Origin: WLWS01 sp965243105
GTDB taxonomy: Bacteria > Pseudomonadota > Gammaproteobacteria > Eutrophobiales > Eutrophobiaceae
Assembly: GCA_965243105.1 (NCBI GenBank)
Contig: CBDEUC010000002.1
Location: 372,001-436,000, forward strand
Direction: 5' to 3'
DNA length: 64,000 bases
In this document: in pieces, positions 23,989-32,106 of the stretch
Layout: every line of letters begins with the position of its first letter
How positions within the stretch are numbered: position 1 is the first letter of the stretch
Translations under genes and position numbers: made by a program
Notes under the pieces: model-generated
Databases searched by the model: none
What the model saw: the letters and a program-made list of their open reading frames with translations, nothing else
Told to the model about the DNA's origin: nothing

Positions 23989-25305
23989 ATGAGTTACAGT
24001 AATTCGAAACTGGAATCACTTGTCAGGGAGGACCGGGTTCACCGCGATGTCTACACTGACCCCGAGATTTTTAAACTGGAAATGGACAGGATCTGGGGAC
24101 GCTCATGGGTTTACGTGGGTCATGAAAGCCAGGTCAGGAACCCGGGAGATTACTTCGCCACCAGTGTCGGCGTGCAGCCTGTCATCATGACGCGTGGTGA
24201 GGATGGCAAGGTGCACGTACTTTACAATCGTTGCTCCCACAAGGGTGCAAAACTCGTCGACGAACCGTGTGGAACAGCGAGGCAAATGAGATGCCCGTAT
24301 CATGGCTATGTCTTTGCTCCCGATGGCGAGTTGCTGCATGTGCCTCAGGAAATCGGTTACGAGAATTCCAGCTATGGAAAAGGAAAGGAGTCTGCCCGCA
24401 TTCGTTCCGTGGCGAGAGTCGACAGTTATCGTGGGCTGGTATTTGCCTGCCTGTCCGAGGGAGGTCCTGATCTGAAAACCTGGCTGGGCGGTGCCGCAGC
24501 TTCAATTGATAATCTTGCTGATCGCTCACCGGTCGGAGAACTTGAAATTGCAGGTGGCTGTTTTCGATATGTTCATGACAGCAACTGGAAAATGTTTGTA
24601 GAAAACCTGAATGATGCAATGCATCCCATGGTGGTACACCAGTCATCGGCTGGTACAGCAAAAAGAGTGTTTGATGATCTGAAAATGGATGCAGAAAAGG
24701 TTCCCTTTGAGCTGGAAATGCTGGCACCTTTCACCACTGATTATTCTTTCTTTGAAGAAATGGGGCTCACTGCATGGGACCACGGTCACAGCATGACCGG
24801 CGGCAAGATTAGTATCCATTCGGCTTACTCTGCGATTCCGGGTTACATGGACGCCATGATCGACTCCTACGGTGAAGACAAGGCCAGGGAAATACTAAGT
24901 ATAAATCGTCATAACACCGTTATTTATCCGAGCTTTACGCTGAAGGGCGTAATTACCTCTGTGCGCGTCGTCAAGCCAGTCGCAGTTAATAAAACAGTGA
25001 TAGAGTCCTGGGTTTTCAAGCAGGTTGGTGCACCAGAGGAATTGTTTCAGCGTTCGATTACCTACTGCAATATTATCAACTCGCACGCGAACCTCGTTGG
25101 GCCGGATGACTACGAGGCTTATCACCGCATGCAATATGGTCTTGAAGCGCAGGATGACAATGAGTGGATTACACATGAACGTTTTCTTGGCGAGGAGGAA
25201 GAACATGCAGATGGCTCGGTCACCGCTACAGGTACCAGCGACATGGTTTTCCGGCATGAATTCAAGACCTGGTTAAAATACATGAAAGACAAGGAGGCTG
25301 CGTAA
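23989..25305 (+). CDS. Rieske ring-hydroxylating oxygenase alpha subunit
   Basis: The ATG at 23989 (GAGGTG 6-7 nt upstream) gives 438 residues; an upstream TTG at 23938 would add 17 residues and is less likely. The Rieske 2Fe-2S site is CSHKGAKLV...CPYHG, and the catalytic domain carries the mononuclear iron ligands in NDAMHPMVVH with a bridging Asp expected just before. Aromatic-ring dioxygenases of this family use a beta subunit, encoded next, plus a reductase and often a ferredoxin, which are not found here. The substrate is unknown; an adjacent CoA ligase suggests an aromatic carboxylate. Confidence 0.9.
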   Translation: MSYSNSKLESLVREDRVHRDVYTDPEIFKLEMDRIWGRSWVYVGHESQVRNPGDYFATSVGVQPVIMTRGEDGKVHVLYNRCSHKGAKLVDEPCGTARQMRCPYHGYVFAPDGELLHVPQEIGYENSSYGKGKESARIRSVARVDSYRGLVFACLSEGGPDLKTWLGGAAASIDNLADRSPVGELEIAGGCFRYVHDSNWKMFVENLNDAMHPMVVHQSSAGTAKRVFDDLKMDAEKVPFELEMLAPFTTDYSFFEEMGLTAWDHGHSMTGGKISIHSAYSAIPGYMDAMIDSYGEDKAREILSINRHNTVIYPSFTLKGVITSVRVVKPVAVNKTVIESWVFKQVGAPEELFQRSITYCNIINSHANLVGPDDYEAYHRMQYGLEAQDDNEWITHERFLGEEEEHADGSVTATGTSDMVFRHEFKTWLKYMKDKEAA

Positions 25306-25817
25306 TGAGTGCGACATCACAGGCGAAAGCACAGTACACAGCCCCGGATATGAGGGAGCTCGAACAATTCCTGTTCCACGAAGCGCGCTTGCTTGATGAA
25401 CAGCGCTGGCAGGAATGGAGTGACTTGTTCGTCGAAAACGGTGAATACTGGGTTCCGGCGACACCGGGACAGGAGGATCCCCATAACCATATTTCGTTAA
25501 TGTATGAAACGGACCTGCTCAGGGCAGTTCGTATCAAAAGGTTTCGGCACCCAAATGCTTTTTCATTAAAACCCATGCCACGTTCAAGCCACATTATCAG
25601 CAACGTCATGCTGGACGAGTTTGATGAAACGGAAGGTGTCAGCGTGGTGACGTCCCGATTTATTATGCTACATTACCGGCGCGAGGAGCAGGACATCCTT
25701 GGCGGCGCCTGTACGCATAAGCTTCAGGCTGAAAACGGCAGTTTTAAGATACTGAGCAAAAAAGTAGAGCTCGTAAATTGTGACGCGCCAATGGGGAATA
25801 TACTGGTCTACCTCTGA
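25305..25817 (+). CDS. Ring-hydroxylating oxygenase beta subunit
   Basis: The 170-residue SnoaL-like protein has the beta-subunit pattern LEQFLFHEARLLDEQRWQEWSDLFVENGEYWVPA and VTSRFIMLHYRREEQDILGG, ending in KILSKKVELVNCDAPMGNILVYL. Its ATG shares one base with the alpha-subunit stop, so the two are translationally coupled. It has a structural role in the alpha3beta3 enzyme. Confidence 0.9.
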   Translation: MSATSQAKAQYTAPDMRELEQFLFHEARLLDEQRWQEWSDLFVENGEYWVPATPGQEDPHNHISLMYETDLLRAVRIKRFRHPNAFSLKPMPRSSHIISNVMLDEFDETEGVSVVTSRFIMLHYRREEQDILGGACTHKLQAENGSFKILSKKVELVNCDAPMGNILVYL

Positions 25818-25886
25818 TGACCACTGTATCCCGGGCTTTCCTGCTGCCTGCCGGACAATTAGAAAAACAGGAGAGAGCCTGGAAAA

Positions 25887-27509
25887 ATGAGTATTTTTGA
25901 GCAGTTCAGAAAAACCGCCGAGAACAATCCCGACAATTCATTCATCCATATTCCTCCACAGGCCACATCCGCTTATGGAGGTGTGCTGGTCGAGTATAGC
26001 TATGGCGAGGCACTGGAAAGCATCCTGGACCTCGCACGCCGTTACGAGAGTGCAGGCCATGGCAAGGGACACAGGGTCGCAGTGGTGTTTGATAACCGCG
26101 CGGAATTTTTCCTGCATTTCCTGGCCCTGAACAAGCTTGGTGTCAGTGTTGTGCCTGTCAACTCCTCGTTCCAAACGAGTGAGATGGCCTATGTCATTCA
26201 ACATAGTGATGCCTGCCTGGTCGTCAGCCTTCCCCTGCACAGGGAAAATGTGAAACAGGCAATGGACACTATCCCGGAACCGCCTGCGCTCCTTGATTCA
26301 GACTCCATGGATGCCATCCCACGTGCAAAAATTTCCTGCCTTGAAGACGAAGTCAGCAGGGATACCGAGGCTGCTGTCCTGTACACCTCTGGAACTACCG
26401 GTGAGCCAAAGGGTTGTATGCTTTCCAATGACTACTTTATCTGCCTCGGGCAGTGGTACTGTGATATCACTGGCTATTGTTCCCTTGAGTATGGCAAGGA
26501 ACGTATGTTGACCCCATTGCCACTTGTACACATGAATGCGCTTTGCACAATGATGGCGATGATCATGAGTGCTGGATGTGTAATCCAGCTGGATCGTTTT
26601 CATGCGTCAAGCTGGTGGGCAACAGTCAGGGAGAGCCGCGCTACATGCCTTCATTACCTCGGCGTGATCCCTGCAATTCTCCTGAACCTGCCCGAGACAG
26701 GTGAGGATAACGTGGGAGACCAGGTAAAGTTTGGCTTTGGTGCGGGTGTTGATCCGAAGCACTACGAGCGTTTCGAAGAACGCTTTGGATTTCACCTCGT
26801 AGAAGGCTGGGCAATGACAGAAAGTGGCACCCACGTCTCCATCACGACGCACGAGGAACCCCGGCACATTGGAACTCGCTGCATTGGCAAGCCGCTAAAC
26901 GAGATTGAGTACAGGCTTGTTGATGAATCGGGTAATGATGTTAAGGCGCATGAGCCGGGTGAATTGTTAATAAGATCTGCCGGGGAAAATCCACGCAAGG
27001 GTTTCTTCAGTGGCTACTACAAGAATGAGCAGGCTACCCGGGAATGCTGGGAGGGCGGCTACTTTCATACAGGTGACATTGTTCGAACAAGCGAAGACGG
27101 TTCTTTTCACTTCGTCGACAGGAGGAAAAATATCATTCGTCGTAGCGGAGAAAACATCGCAGCAGTTGAAGTGGAAAATGTGCTTTTCCAGTCTGATGAT
27201 ATCGCAAATTGTGCTGTTACCCCGGTGTACGACGAGATGCGTGGCGAAGAGGTGGCTGCCTGCGTGGTGCTGAGCGAACAGTCCGGGGCCGGAGAGGAGC
27301 TGGCAAAAAAACTTTTTTCTTTTTGCAATGAGAAGCTGGTTTATTACAAGACACCGGCGTATTTCCTGTTCCTTGACGAACTTCCGATGACGAGTTCCCA
27401 GAAAATACAGCGGGGCGAAATTAAAAAACTGGCAGCGGGCCGGGTAGAAGAGGGGGACTGCGTAGACTTGCGTACTCTAAAGAAGCCGCCCGCCAGGAGC
27501 ACCAGCTGA
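25887..27509 (+). CDS. AMP-forming acyl-CoA synthetase
   Basis: The 540-residue enzyme belongs to the ANL superfamily. The P-loop is LYTSGTTGEPKGCM (around 165), with GWAMTESGTH, the YFHTGDIVR Asp and the C-terminal FVDRRKNIIRRSGENIAAVEVE. The layout resembles the carnitine/crotonobetaine-CoA ligase (CaiC) group. It forms an acyl-CoA from an acid, ATP and CoA, probably the substrate or product of the neighbouring oxygenase. The usual C-terminal catalytic Lys appears in SSQKIQRGEIK. A 69-nt gap separates it from the oxygenase beta subunit. Confidence 0.88.
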   Translation: MSIFEQFRKTAENNPDNSFIHIPPQATSAYGGVLVEYSYGEALESILDLARRYESAGHGKGHRVAVVFDNRAEFFLHFLALNKLGVSVVPVNSSFQTSEMAYVIQHSDACLVVSLPLHRENVKQAMDTIPEPPALLDSDSMDAIPRAKISCLEDEVSRDTEAAVLYTSGTTGEPKGCMLSNDYFICLGQWYCDITGYCSLEYGKERMLTPLPLVHMNALCTMMAMIMSAGCVIQLDRFHASSWWATVRESRATCLHYLGVIPAILLNLPETGEDNVGDQVKFGFGAGVDPKHYERFEERFGFHLVEGWAMTESGTHVSITTHEEPRHIGTRCIGKPLNEIEYRLVDESGNDVKAHEPGELLIRSAGENPRKGFFSGYYKNEQATRECWEGGYFHTGDIVRTSEDGSFHFVDRRKNIIRRSGENIAAVEVENVLFQSDDIANCAVTPVYDEMRGEEVAACVVLSEQSGAGEELAKKLFSFCNEKLVYYKTPAYFLFLDELPMTSSQKIQRGEIKKLAAGRVEEGDCVDLRTLKKPPARSTS

Positions 27510-27511
27510 TT

Positions 27512-28006
27512 TCATTCAAAGGGGGACCTGGAAAGGTTTTCAAAAATAGCGGCAAGCTGCTCCTGTAGCTTTTTAATATCCCGGTTTCCCAGGCCCTTCA
27601 TTGCATGCAGGTACTGCCTGTTTGCAACATCCATCAGCATTGCCAATCTCCTGCGGCCGCCATCTTCAAGCTTGACTTCTGTGACACGCTGGTCGCTTTT
27701 TCGAGTGGAAGTCGATACGAGATCTTCATTGCGCATTCGTTCAATAGTTCGGCTCACGGTGGAAAGCTTTCTTCCGCTGACAGAAGCAAGCTCACTGATG
27801 CTGATTGGGTCCTGTTCGCGCATTATCAATAGTAACTGCCACTGGATCCGTTCCATGTTGTGCTTGCGAAGCACGTTTTCTATAGCCAGTCCGTATGCAC
27901 TATTAATCCTGTCTATAAAGAAAAAGGGGTAGTTCTCGAGCAGGAAGTCATCAGAAGCAGGGCTTCCAAAAAGCTGCTCTTTTGAATTTTTCCTCTTGCT
28001 CGTCAC
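27512..28006 (-). CDS. MarR family transcriptional regulator
   Basis: The 164-residue protein has a MarR winged helix: IQWQLLLIMREQDPISISELASVSGRKLSTVSRTIERMRNEDLV, then the wing SDQRVTEVKLEDGGRRRL. The start is a GTG at 28006. It converges on the acyl-CoA synthetase gene with a 2-nt gap. MarR regulators often respond to aromatic acids or their CoA esters, so the Rieske-ligase operon is its likely target. Confidence 0.88.
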   Translation of the reverse strand: MTSKRKNSKEQLFGSPASDDFLLENYPFFFIDRINSAYGLAIENVLRKHNMERIQWQLLLIMREQDPISISELASVSGRKLSTVSRTIERMRNEDLVSTSTRKSDQRVTEVKLEDGGRRRLAMLMDVANRQYLHAMKGLGNRDIKKLQEQLAAIFENLSRSPFE

Positions 28007-28034
28007 GTATATTTGCTTCTGCTATTACATGGTT

Positions 28035-29402
28035 TCAGGCATTTACTACCGAGGGTAGCTCAGCAAGGGAATTATCAAGTTCAGTTTCATCGATGTCATG
28101 ATCCTGGAGTTTCCCTTCGAAATAATCCATGTATGCCTGCATGTCAAAATTTCCATGTCCACTCAGGCAAAACAGGATATTTTCCCTGCTGTCTTCACGC
28201 TTGCAGCGCTCGGCTTCTTCAAATACCGCCGCGATGGCATGGTTGGTCTCGGGTGCCGGCAAAATTCCTTCGGCCCTGGCAAACTTCAGGCCGGCCTCAA
28301 AGCACGTTGATTGTTTGAAAGAACGCGCGTTTACCGCGCCGATATCGGTAACCTGGCTCACCAGTGGTGCCATACCATGGTACCTTAACCCGCCAGCATG
28401 AAAACCGGGCGGAACAAATCCTGAGCCCAGCGTGTGCATCTTCATCAGGGGAGTGAGACTGGCGGTATCCCCGAAATCATAGGCATAACGTCCCTTTGTG
28501 AGGGTTGGGCAATTTGCCGGCTCAGCCGCAATTACCCTTACCTCGCGTCCGTCACGAAAATTGTTGCCGAGGAAGGGAAATACAAGCCCTGCAAAGTTAC
28601 TGCCTCCACCGGTGCAACCGATGACAATATCCGGATAGTCACCGGCCATCTCCATTTGCTTGATGGCTTCCTGTCCAATGACAGTCTGGTGTAACAGTAC
28701 ATGGTTTAGAACACTTCCAAGCGCATACTTTGTATCGTCGCGCTGGGCTGCCAACTCGACGGCTTCGCTGATCGCCATTCCCAGGCTGCCAGTGCTTTCA
28801 GGATCTGCCGCCAGGATGCTCCTTCCTGCTTCGGTCAGTTGGCTGGGGCTCGCCACGCAGGATGCACCAAAGCTTTCCATGAAGGCGCGCCGATATGGTT
28901 TCTGGTTAAAACTGATCTTGACCATGAACACTTCAATATCAAGTCCAAACATCGAACCAGCAAGGGAAAGCGAAGAGCCCCATTGTCCTGCACCAGTTTC
29001 CGTGGTTATGCGCTTTACACCCTCGACATGGGAATAGTATGCCTGGGCAACAGCAGTGTTTAGTTTATGACTTCCGGCGGGACTCACGCCTTCGTACTTG
29101 TAGTAAATTTTCGCCGGCGTATCGAGCGCTTTTTCCAGTCTCCTGGCGCGATAAAGTGGCGCCGGTCGCCATTGACGCAGGATGTCCCTGACAGGACCGG
29201 GTATCTCTATATAACGTTCACGGCTGACTTCCTGCTGTATGATTGCCTCGGGAAAAAGCGGTGCCAGGTCGCCACCGGAGATTTCCGAGCCTGTTGCCGG
29301 GTGAATAACGGGTGCAGGCTCTCCCGGGAGATCTGCGACAATGTTGTACCAGCTTTCAGGGATATCGTTTTCACCAAGCTGGTATTTGATGCTGTCAGTC
29401 AT
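28035..29402 (-). CDS. TrpB2-type tryptophan synthase beta-like protein
   Basis: The 455-residue PLP enzyme matches TrpB2: RPAPLYRARRLEKALDTPAKIYYKYEG, the PLP Lys in AGSHKLNTA, ITTETGAGQWGSSLS, the phosphate loop GCTGGGSNFAG and a long N-terminal extension lacking in TrpB1. TrpB2 condenses indole with serine (or O-phosphoserine in archaea) without TrpA. No other trp gene is nearby. It lies between the MarR gene and cofE on the same strand, which is an unusual place. Confidence 0.88.
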   Translation of the reverse strand: MTDSIKYQLGENDIPESWYNIVADLPGEPAPVIHPATGSEISGGDLAPLFPEAIIQQEVSRERYIEIPGPVRDILRQWRPAPLYRARRLEKALDTPAKIYYKYEGVSPAGSHKLNTAVAQAYYSHVEGVKRITTETGAGQWGSSLSLAGSMFGLDIEVFMVKISFNQKPYRRAFMESFGASCVASPSQLTEAGRSILAADPESTGSLGMAISEAVELAAQRDDTKYALGSVLNHVLLHQTVIGQEAIKQMEMAGDYPDIVIGCTGGGSNFAGLVFPFLGNNFRDGREVRVIAAEPANCPTLTKGRYAYDFGDTASLTPLMKMHTLGSGFVPPGFHAGGLRYHGMAPLVSQVTDIGAVNARSFKQSTCFEAGLKFARAEGILPAPETNHAIAAVFEEAERCKREDSRENILFCLSGHGNFDMQAYMDYFEGKLQDHDIDETELDNSLAELPSVVNA

Positions 29403-29525
29403 AACTTGTTATCTTTTCGTGGCTTAGTGTGAAAAAGTGCGGGAGCATATCATGAAACCAGGCGGGAATACATGGCAGTTAATTACCGGTATATTCCTCT
29501 ACAGCATTGTCTTCCCAGGCAAGAC

Positions 29526-30296
29526 CTAGCGAAACAAGTCACTTTCGGCGTCCCGTATCAAGACGCTGCTGTCCTGTTCGCTAATTACCATTGGGTAGCC
29601 CCTGACCAGCACAAGCGGTGAAGCATCGGCAGCTTCTCCCATCAACAGGCAAGCGGCTGATGCCAGCGAGTCGGCATCTGCTGTTTCACTGACCTCGAGT
29701 ACACTTCCAAACAGATCCTTTTCTCCGCGCAAGTCGTTGAGTGGAGTGATTCCCGAACTCCCAATTGCAATTCCCACGGTACCATTTCGCCATGCACGCC
29801 CAACACTGTCATTGATAACGACACCAATGCTCCTGCCAGCAGCAGTTTCAATAGCCTGGCGCAGCTTTTTCGCCGACTTGTTCGCGTCAAGTGGTAACAA
29901 AGTTACGTATTCGCCGCTACCAGGTTCTTTCACATTTGAATGATCTATTCCTGCGTTGGCCATGATAATGCCCGAGTTATGTTCGACAATAAGTACCCCG
30001 GGCTTATGTCGAACCACCCGGCGGGACTCTCCCAGTATTAATTCAACCAACCTTGGATCTTTTTCAACTTCCACGGCCAGCTTACTTGCCTGTACTCCCG
30101 GAGTGACTTCAGCGAGATTAATGATCCGTCCTTCGGCCTTGGAAACGATCTTTTGTGCAATCACGAGTACATCATGATCATTAAGCTCGAGATCGTTTGC
30201 AGCGAGAGCCTGTTCGATAATACCGGGCAGAGCGTCACCAGGTTTTACAAGGGGTACTCCACCAACGGCTACAAGTGAAAGGGATAATGCTTCCAT
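29526..30296 (-). CDS. cofE: Coenzyme F420-0:L-glutamate ligase
   Basis: The 256-residue protein matches CofE: LNDHDVLVIAQKIVSKAEGR, the EKDPRLVELILGESRRVVRHKPGVLIVEH segment, ANAGIDHSNV, then VVINDSVGRAWRNGTVGIAIGSSGITPL. It uses GTP to add gamma-linked glutamates to F420-0. It has no C-terminal nitroreductase-like domain of mycobacterial FbiB, so it is the archaeal/proteobacterial short form. It is divergent from cofD with an 81-nt gap. Confidence 0.95.
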   Translation of the reverse strand: MEALSLSLVAVGGVPLVKPGDALPGIIEQALAANDLELNDHDVLVIAQKIVSKAEGRIINLAEVTPGVQASKLAVEVEKDPRLVELILGESRRVVRHKPGVLIVEHNSGIIMANAGIDHSNVKEPGSGEYVTLLPLDANKSAKKLRQAIETAAGRSIGVVINDSVGRAWRNGTVGIAIGSSGITPLNDLRGEKDLFGSVLEVSETADADSLASAACLLMGEAADASPLVLVRGYPMVISEQDSSVLIRDAESDLFR

Positions 30297-30377
30297 GTTT
30301 AAGATATAATTAGAAAATGCTGATGCGTGGCAATGAATTTAATGTATGAAAAGAATCCTTGCAAGAAGGTGTAGCTT

Positions 30378-31337
30378 GTGACCGATGGTAAAGATAACTA
30401 CCTGGCAATCTCGGGTGGAATTGGTGGGGCAAAGTTGGCATTGGGGCTGCACGAAATACTGGATCCCGGGCAGTTAAGTATAGTTGCTAATACCGGCGAT
30501 GATTTTGAGCACCTTGGGCTATCCATTTCGCCGGACATCGATACATTGCTCTACACGCTTTCAGGATTGAATAATGAAAAGCTGGGTTGGGGAAGACGTG
30601 ATGAGAGCTGGAATTTCCTGCAGGCCTGCAAGCAGCTGGGGCTGGAGTCCTGGTTTCAGCTGGGGGACAGGGATCTTGCATTACATATATACAGGACGCA
30701 GCAGCTGGCTGCCGGATTCTCTTTGACCGATATCACGCGGTCACTCTGTGAAAAGCTTGATATTAGAACCCCGGTGCTGCCGATGACGGATTCGCCTGTC
30801 AGGACCATGCTTGGCACTGCTGATGGACAATTGACTTTCCAGGAATATTTCGTGAAGCACAGGTGTGAGCCTGTAGTGCAGGAGATATGGTACGAGGGCG
30901 CGAAAACTGCTGTTGTTTCAGCGAAACTGGAAAAGGCACTCGAGTCTCCCGACCTGAGAGCCGTCATAATCTGTCCTTCAAATCCATTTTTAAGTATTGA
31001 ACCGGTGCTGGCCACCGGCAACTTGCGTGAGCGACTGCAGGCACTGGAAAAACCCGTGCTCGTGGTGTCTCCGATTATCGATGGCAAATCGATCAAGGGA
31101 CCCACATCAAAACTGATGCAGGAGTTAAAAATGCCCACGACAGTGCTCGCGATAGCAGATATTTACCGGGACCTGGCAACGCATATTATTATCGACGAAC
31201 TGGACGCCCGGCATATCGAGACAATCATGAAAACGGGGTTAAACGTAATCACGGCTAATATCCTCATGAAAAACCACCAGGACAAGATGAAGCTTGCCGA
31301 GACTGTGCTTAATTACGCCGGGCATAGCCTTCACTAG
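30378..31337 (+). CDS. cofD: 2-phospho-L-lactate transferase (CofD/FbiA)
   Basis: The 319-residue protein has the CofD signature ISGGIGGAKLALGL, IVANTGDDFEHLGLSISPDIDTLLYTL and SGLNNEKLGWGRRDESW, then DRDLALHIYRTQQL. It joins the activated phospholactate-type group to FO to make F420-0 (or dehydro-F420-0 from PEP). The start is a GTG at 30378 after AAGGTG. The cofC gene follows after 15 nt. Confidence 0.95.
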   Translation: MTDGKDNYLAISGGIGGAKLALGLHEILDPGQLSIVANTGDDFEHLGLSISPDIDTLLYTLSGLNNEKLGWGRRDESWNFLQACKQLGLESWFQLGDRDLALHIYRTQQLAAGFSLTDITRSLCEKLDIRTPVLPMTDSPVRTMLGTADGQLTFQEYFVKHRCEPVVQEIWYEGAKTAVVSAKLEKALESPDLRAVIICPSNPFLSIEPVLATGNLRERLQALEKPVLVVSPIIDGKSIKGPTSKLMQELKMPTTVLAIADIYRDLATHIIIDELDARHIETIMKTGLNVITANILMKNHQDKMKLAETVLNYAGHSLH

Positions 31338-31352
31338 CTACTGTAGCTCGTT

Positions 31353-31988
31353 ATGAAAATTGTAATCCCGCTCAAGGCACCTGGTAGTGCGAAAAAAAGA
31401 TTGTCTTCGCTTCTTGACAAGGAGCAAAGGGCCAATTTCTGTTGCCTGATGCTGCAGGATGTTTTGAAGTCCATCCAGTTTGCAGGCCTTGAAGGTGACA
31501 CGATTGTTGTTTGCAGTGACCCGGCTATCAGGAAGATTACGGAAAGTTACGGCGCTCAACTCATTACCACGCCGGGGGATAGTGGCTATTGTGAGGACGC
31601 GCAAATTGGTATTGAGCATTTCACGTCGGAGCACGAAGCACCGATTGCAATTATCCCGGCAGATGTTCCCCTGCTGGCGCCGGCTGATGTAAGCGAATTG
31701 CAGGAAAAGCACGGTCCGGGTATTACGCTTTGTCCGGCCATGAGTGATGGCGGAACCAATGCGCTGGTTTTCGATCCCCCTCTCAAGTTCCCACTACAGT
31801 TTGGACTGGACAGCCTCAGTAAATTCCGGGCGATGGCCGGTAAGCACGATGTGCCCAGCCGTGTCCTGGAGATCAATGGCCTTGCCCGCGACATTGATAC
31901 CTGTGAGGAATTGAGGTGGCTGAAAAATTGCACGGAAGGGGGAGCAGCCTGGTCCTACCTGCAGAATATCCAGCTTGCTCCAGCTTAG
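31353..31988 (+). CDS. cofC: 2-phospho-L-lactate / PEP guanylyltransferase (CofC/FbiD)
   Basis: The 211-residue nucleotidyltransferase starts MKIVIPLKAPGSAKKRLSSLL and carries IPADVPLLAPADV and SDGGTNALVFDPP, with FGLDSLSKF near the C-terminus, all typical of CofC. It makes the GDP-activated C3 acid used by CofD. Whether it uses phospholactate, PEP or phosphoglycerate cannot be read from the sequence. Confidence 0.92.
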   Translation: MKIVIPLKAPGSAKKRLSSLLDKEQRANFCCLMLQDVLKSIQFAGLEGDTIVVCSDPAIRKITESYGAQLITTPGDSGYCEDAQIGIEHFTSEHEAPIAIIPADVPLLAPADVSELQEKHGPGITLCPAMSDGGTNALVFDPPLKFPLQFGLDSLSKFRAMAGKHDVPSRVLEINGLARDIDTCEELRWLKNCTEGGAAWSYLQNIQLAPA

Positions 31989-32106
31989 TGCAGCTAAACC
32001 TTTGAAATGGATAGTTAATGCAAAGCGTAATTCCTTTGAAATAGTAAAGCTTCCGGTAATTCTGCCGATAACTCTATTCATGTAATTTCATGAAAAGTGA
32101 GTTTCG

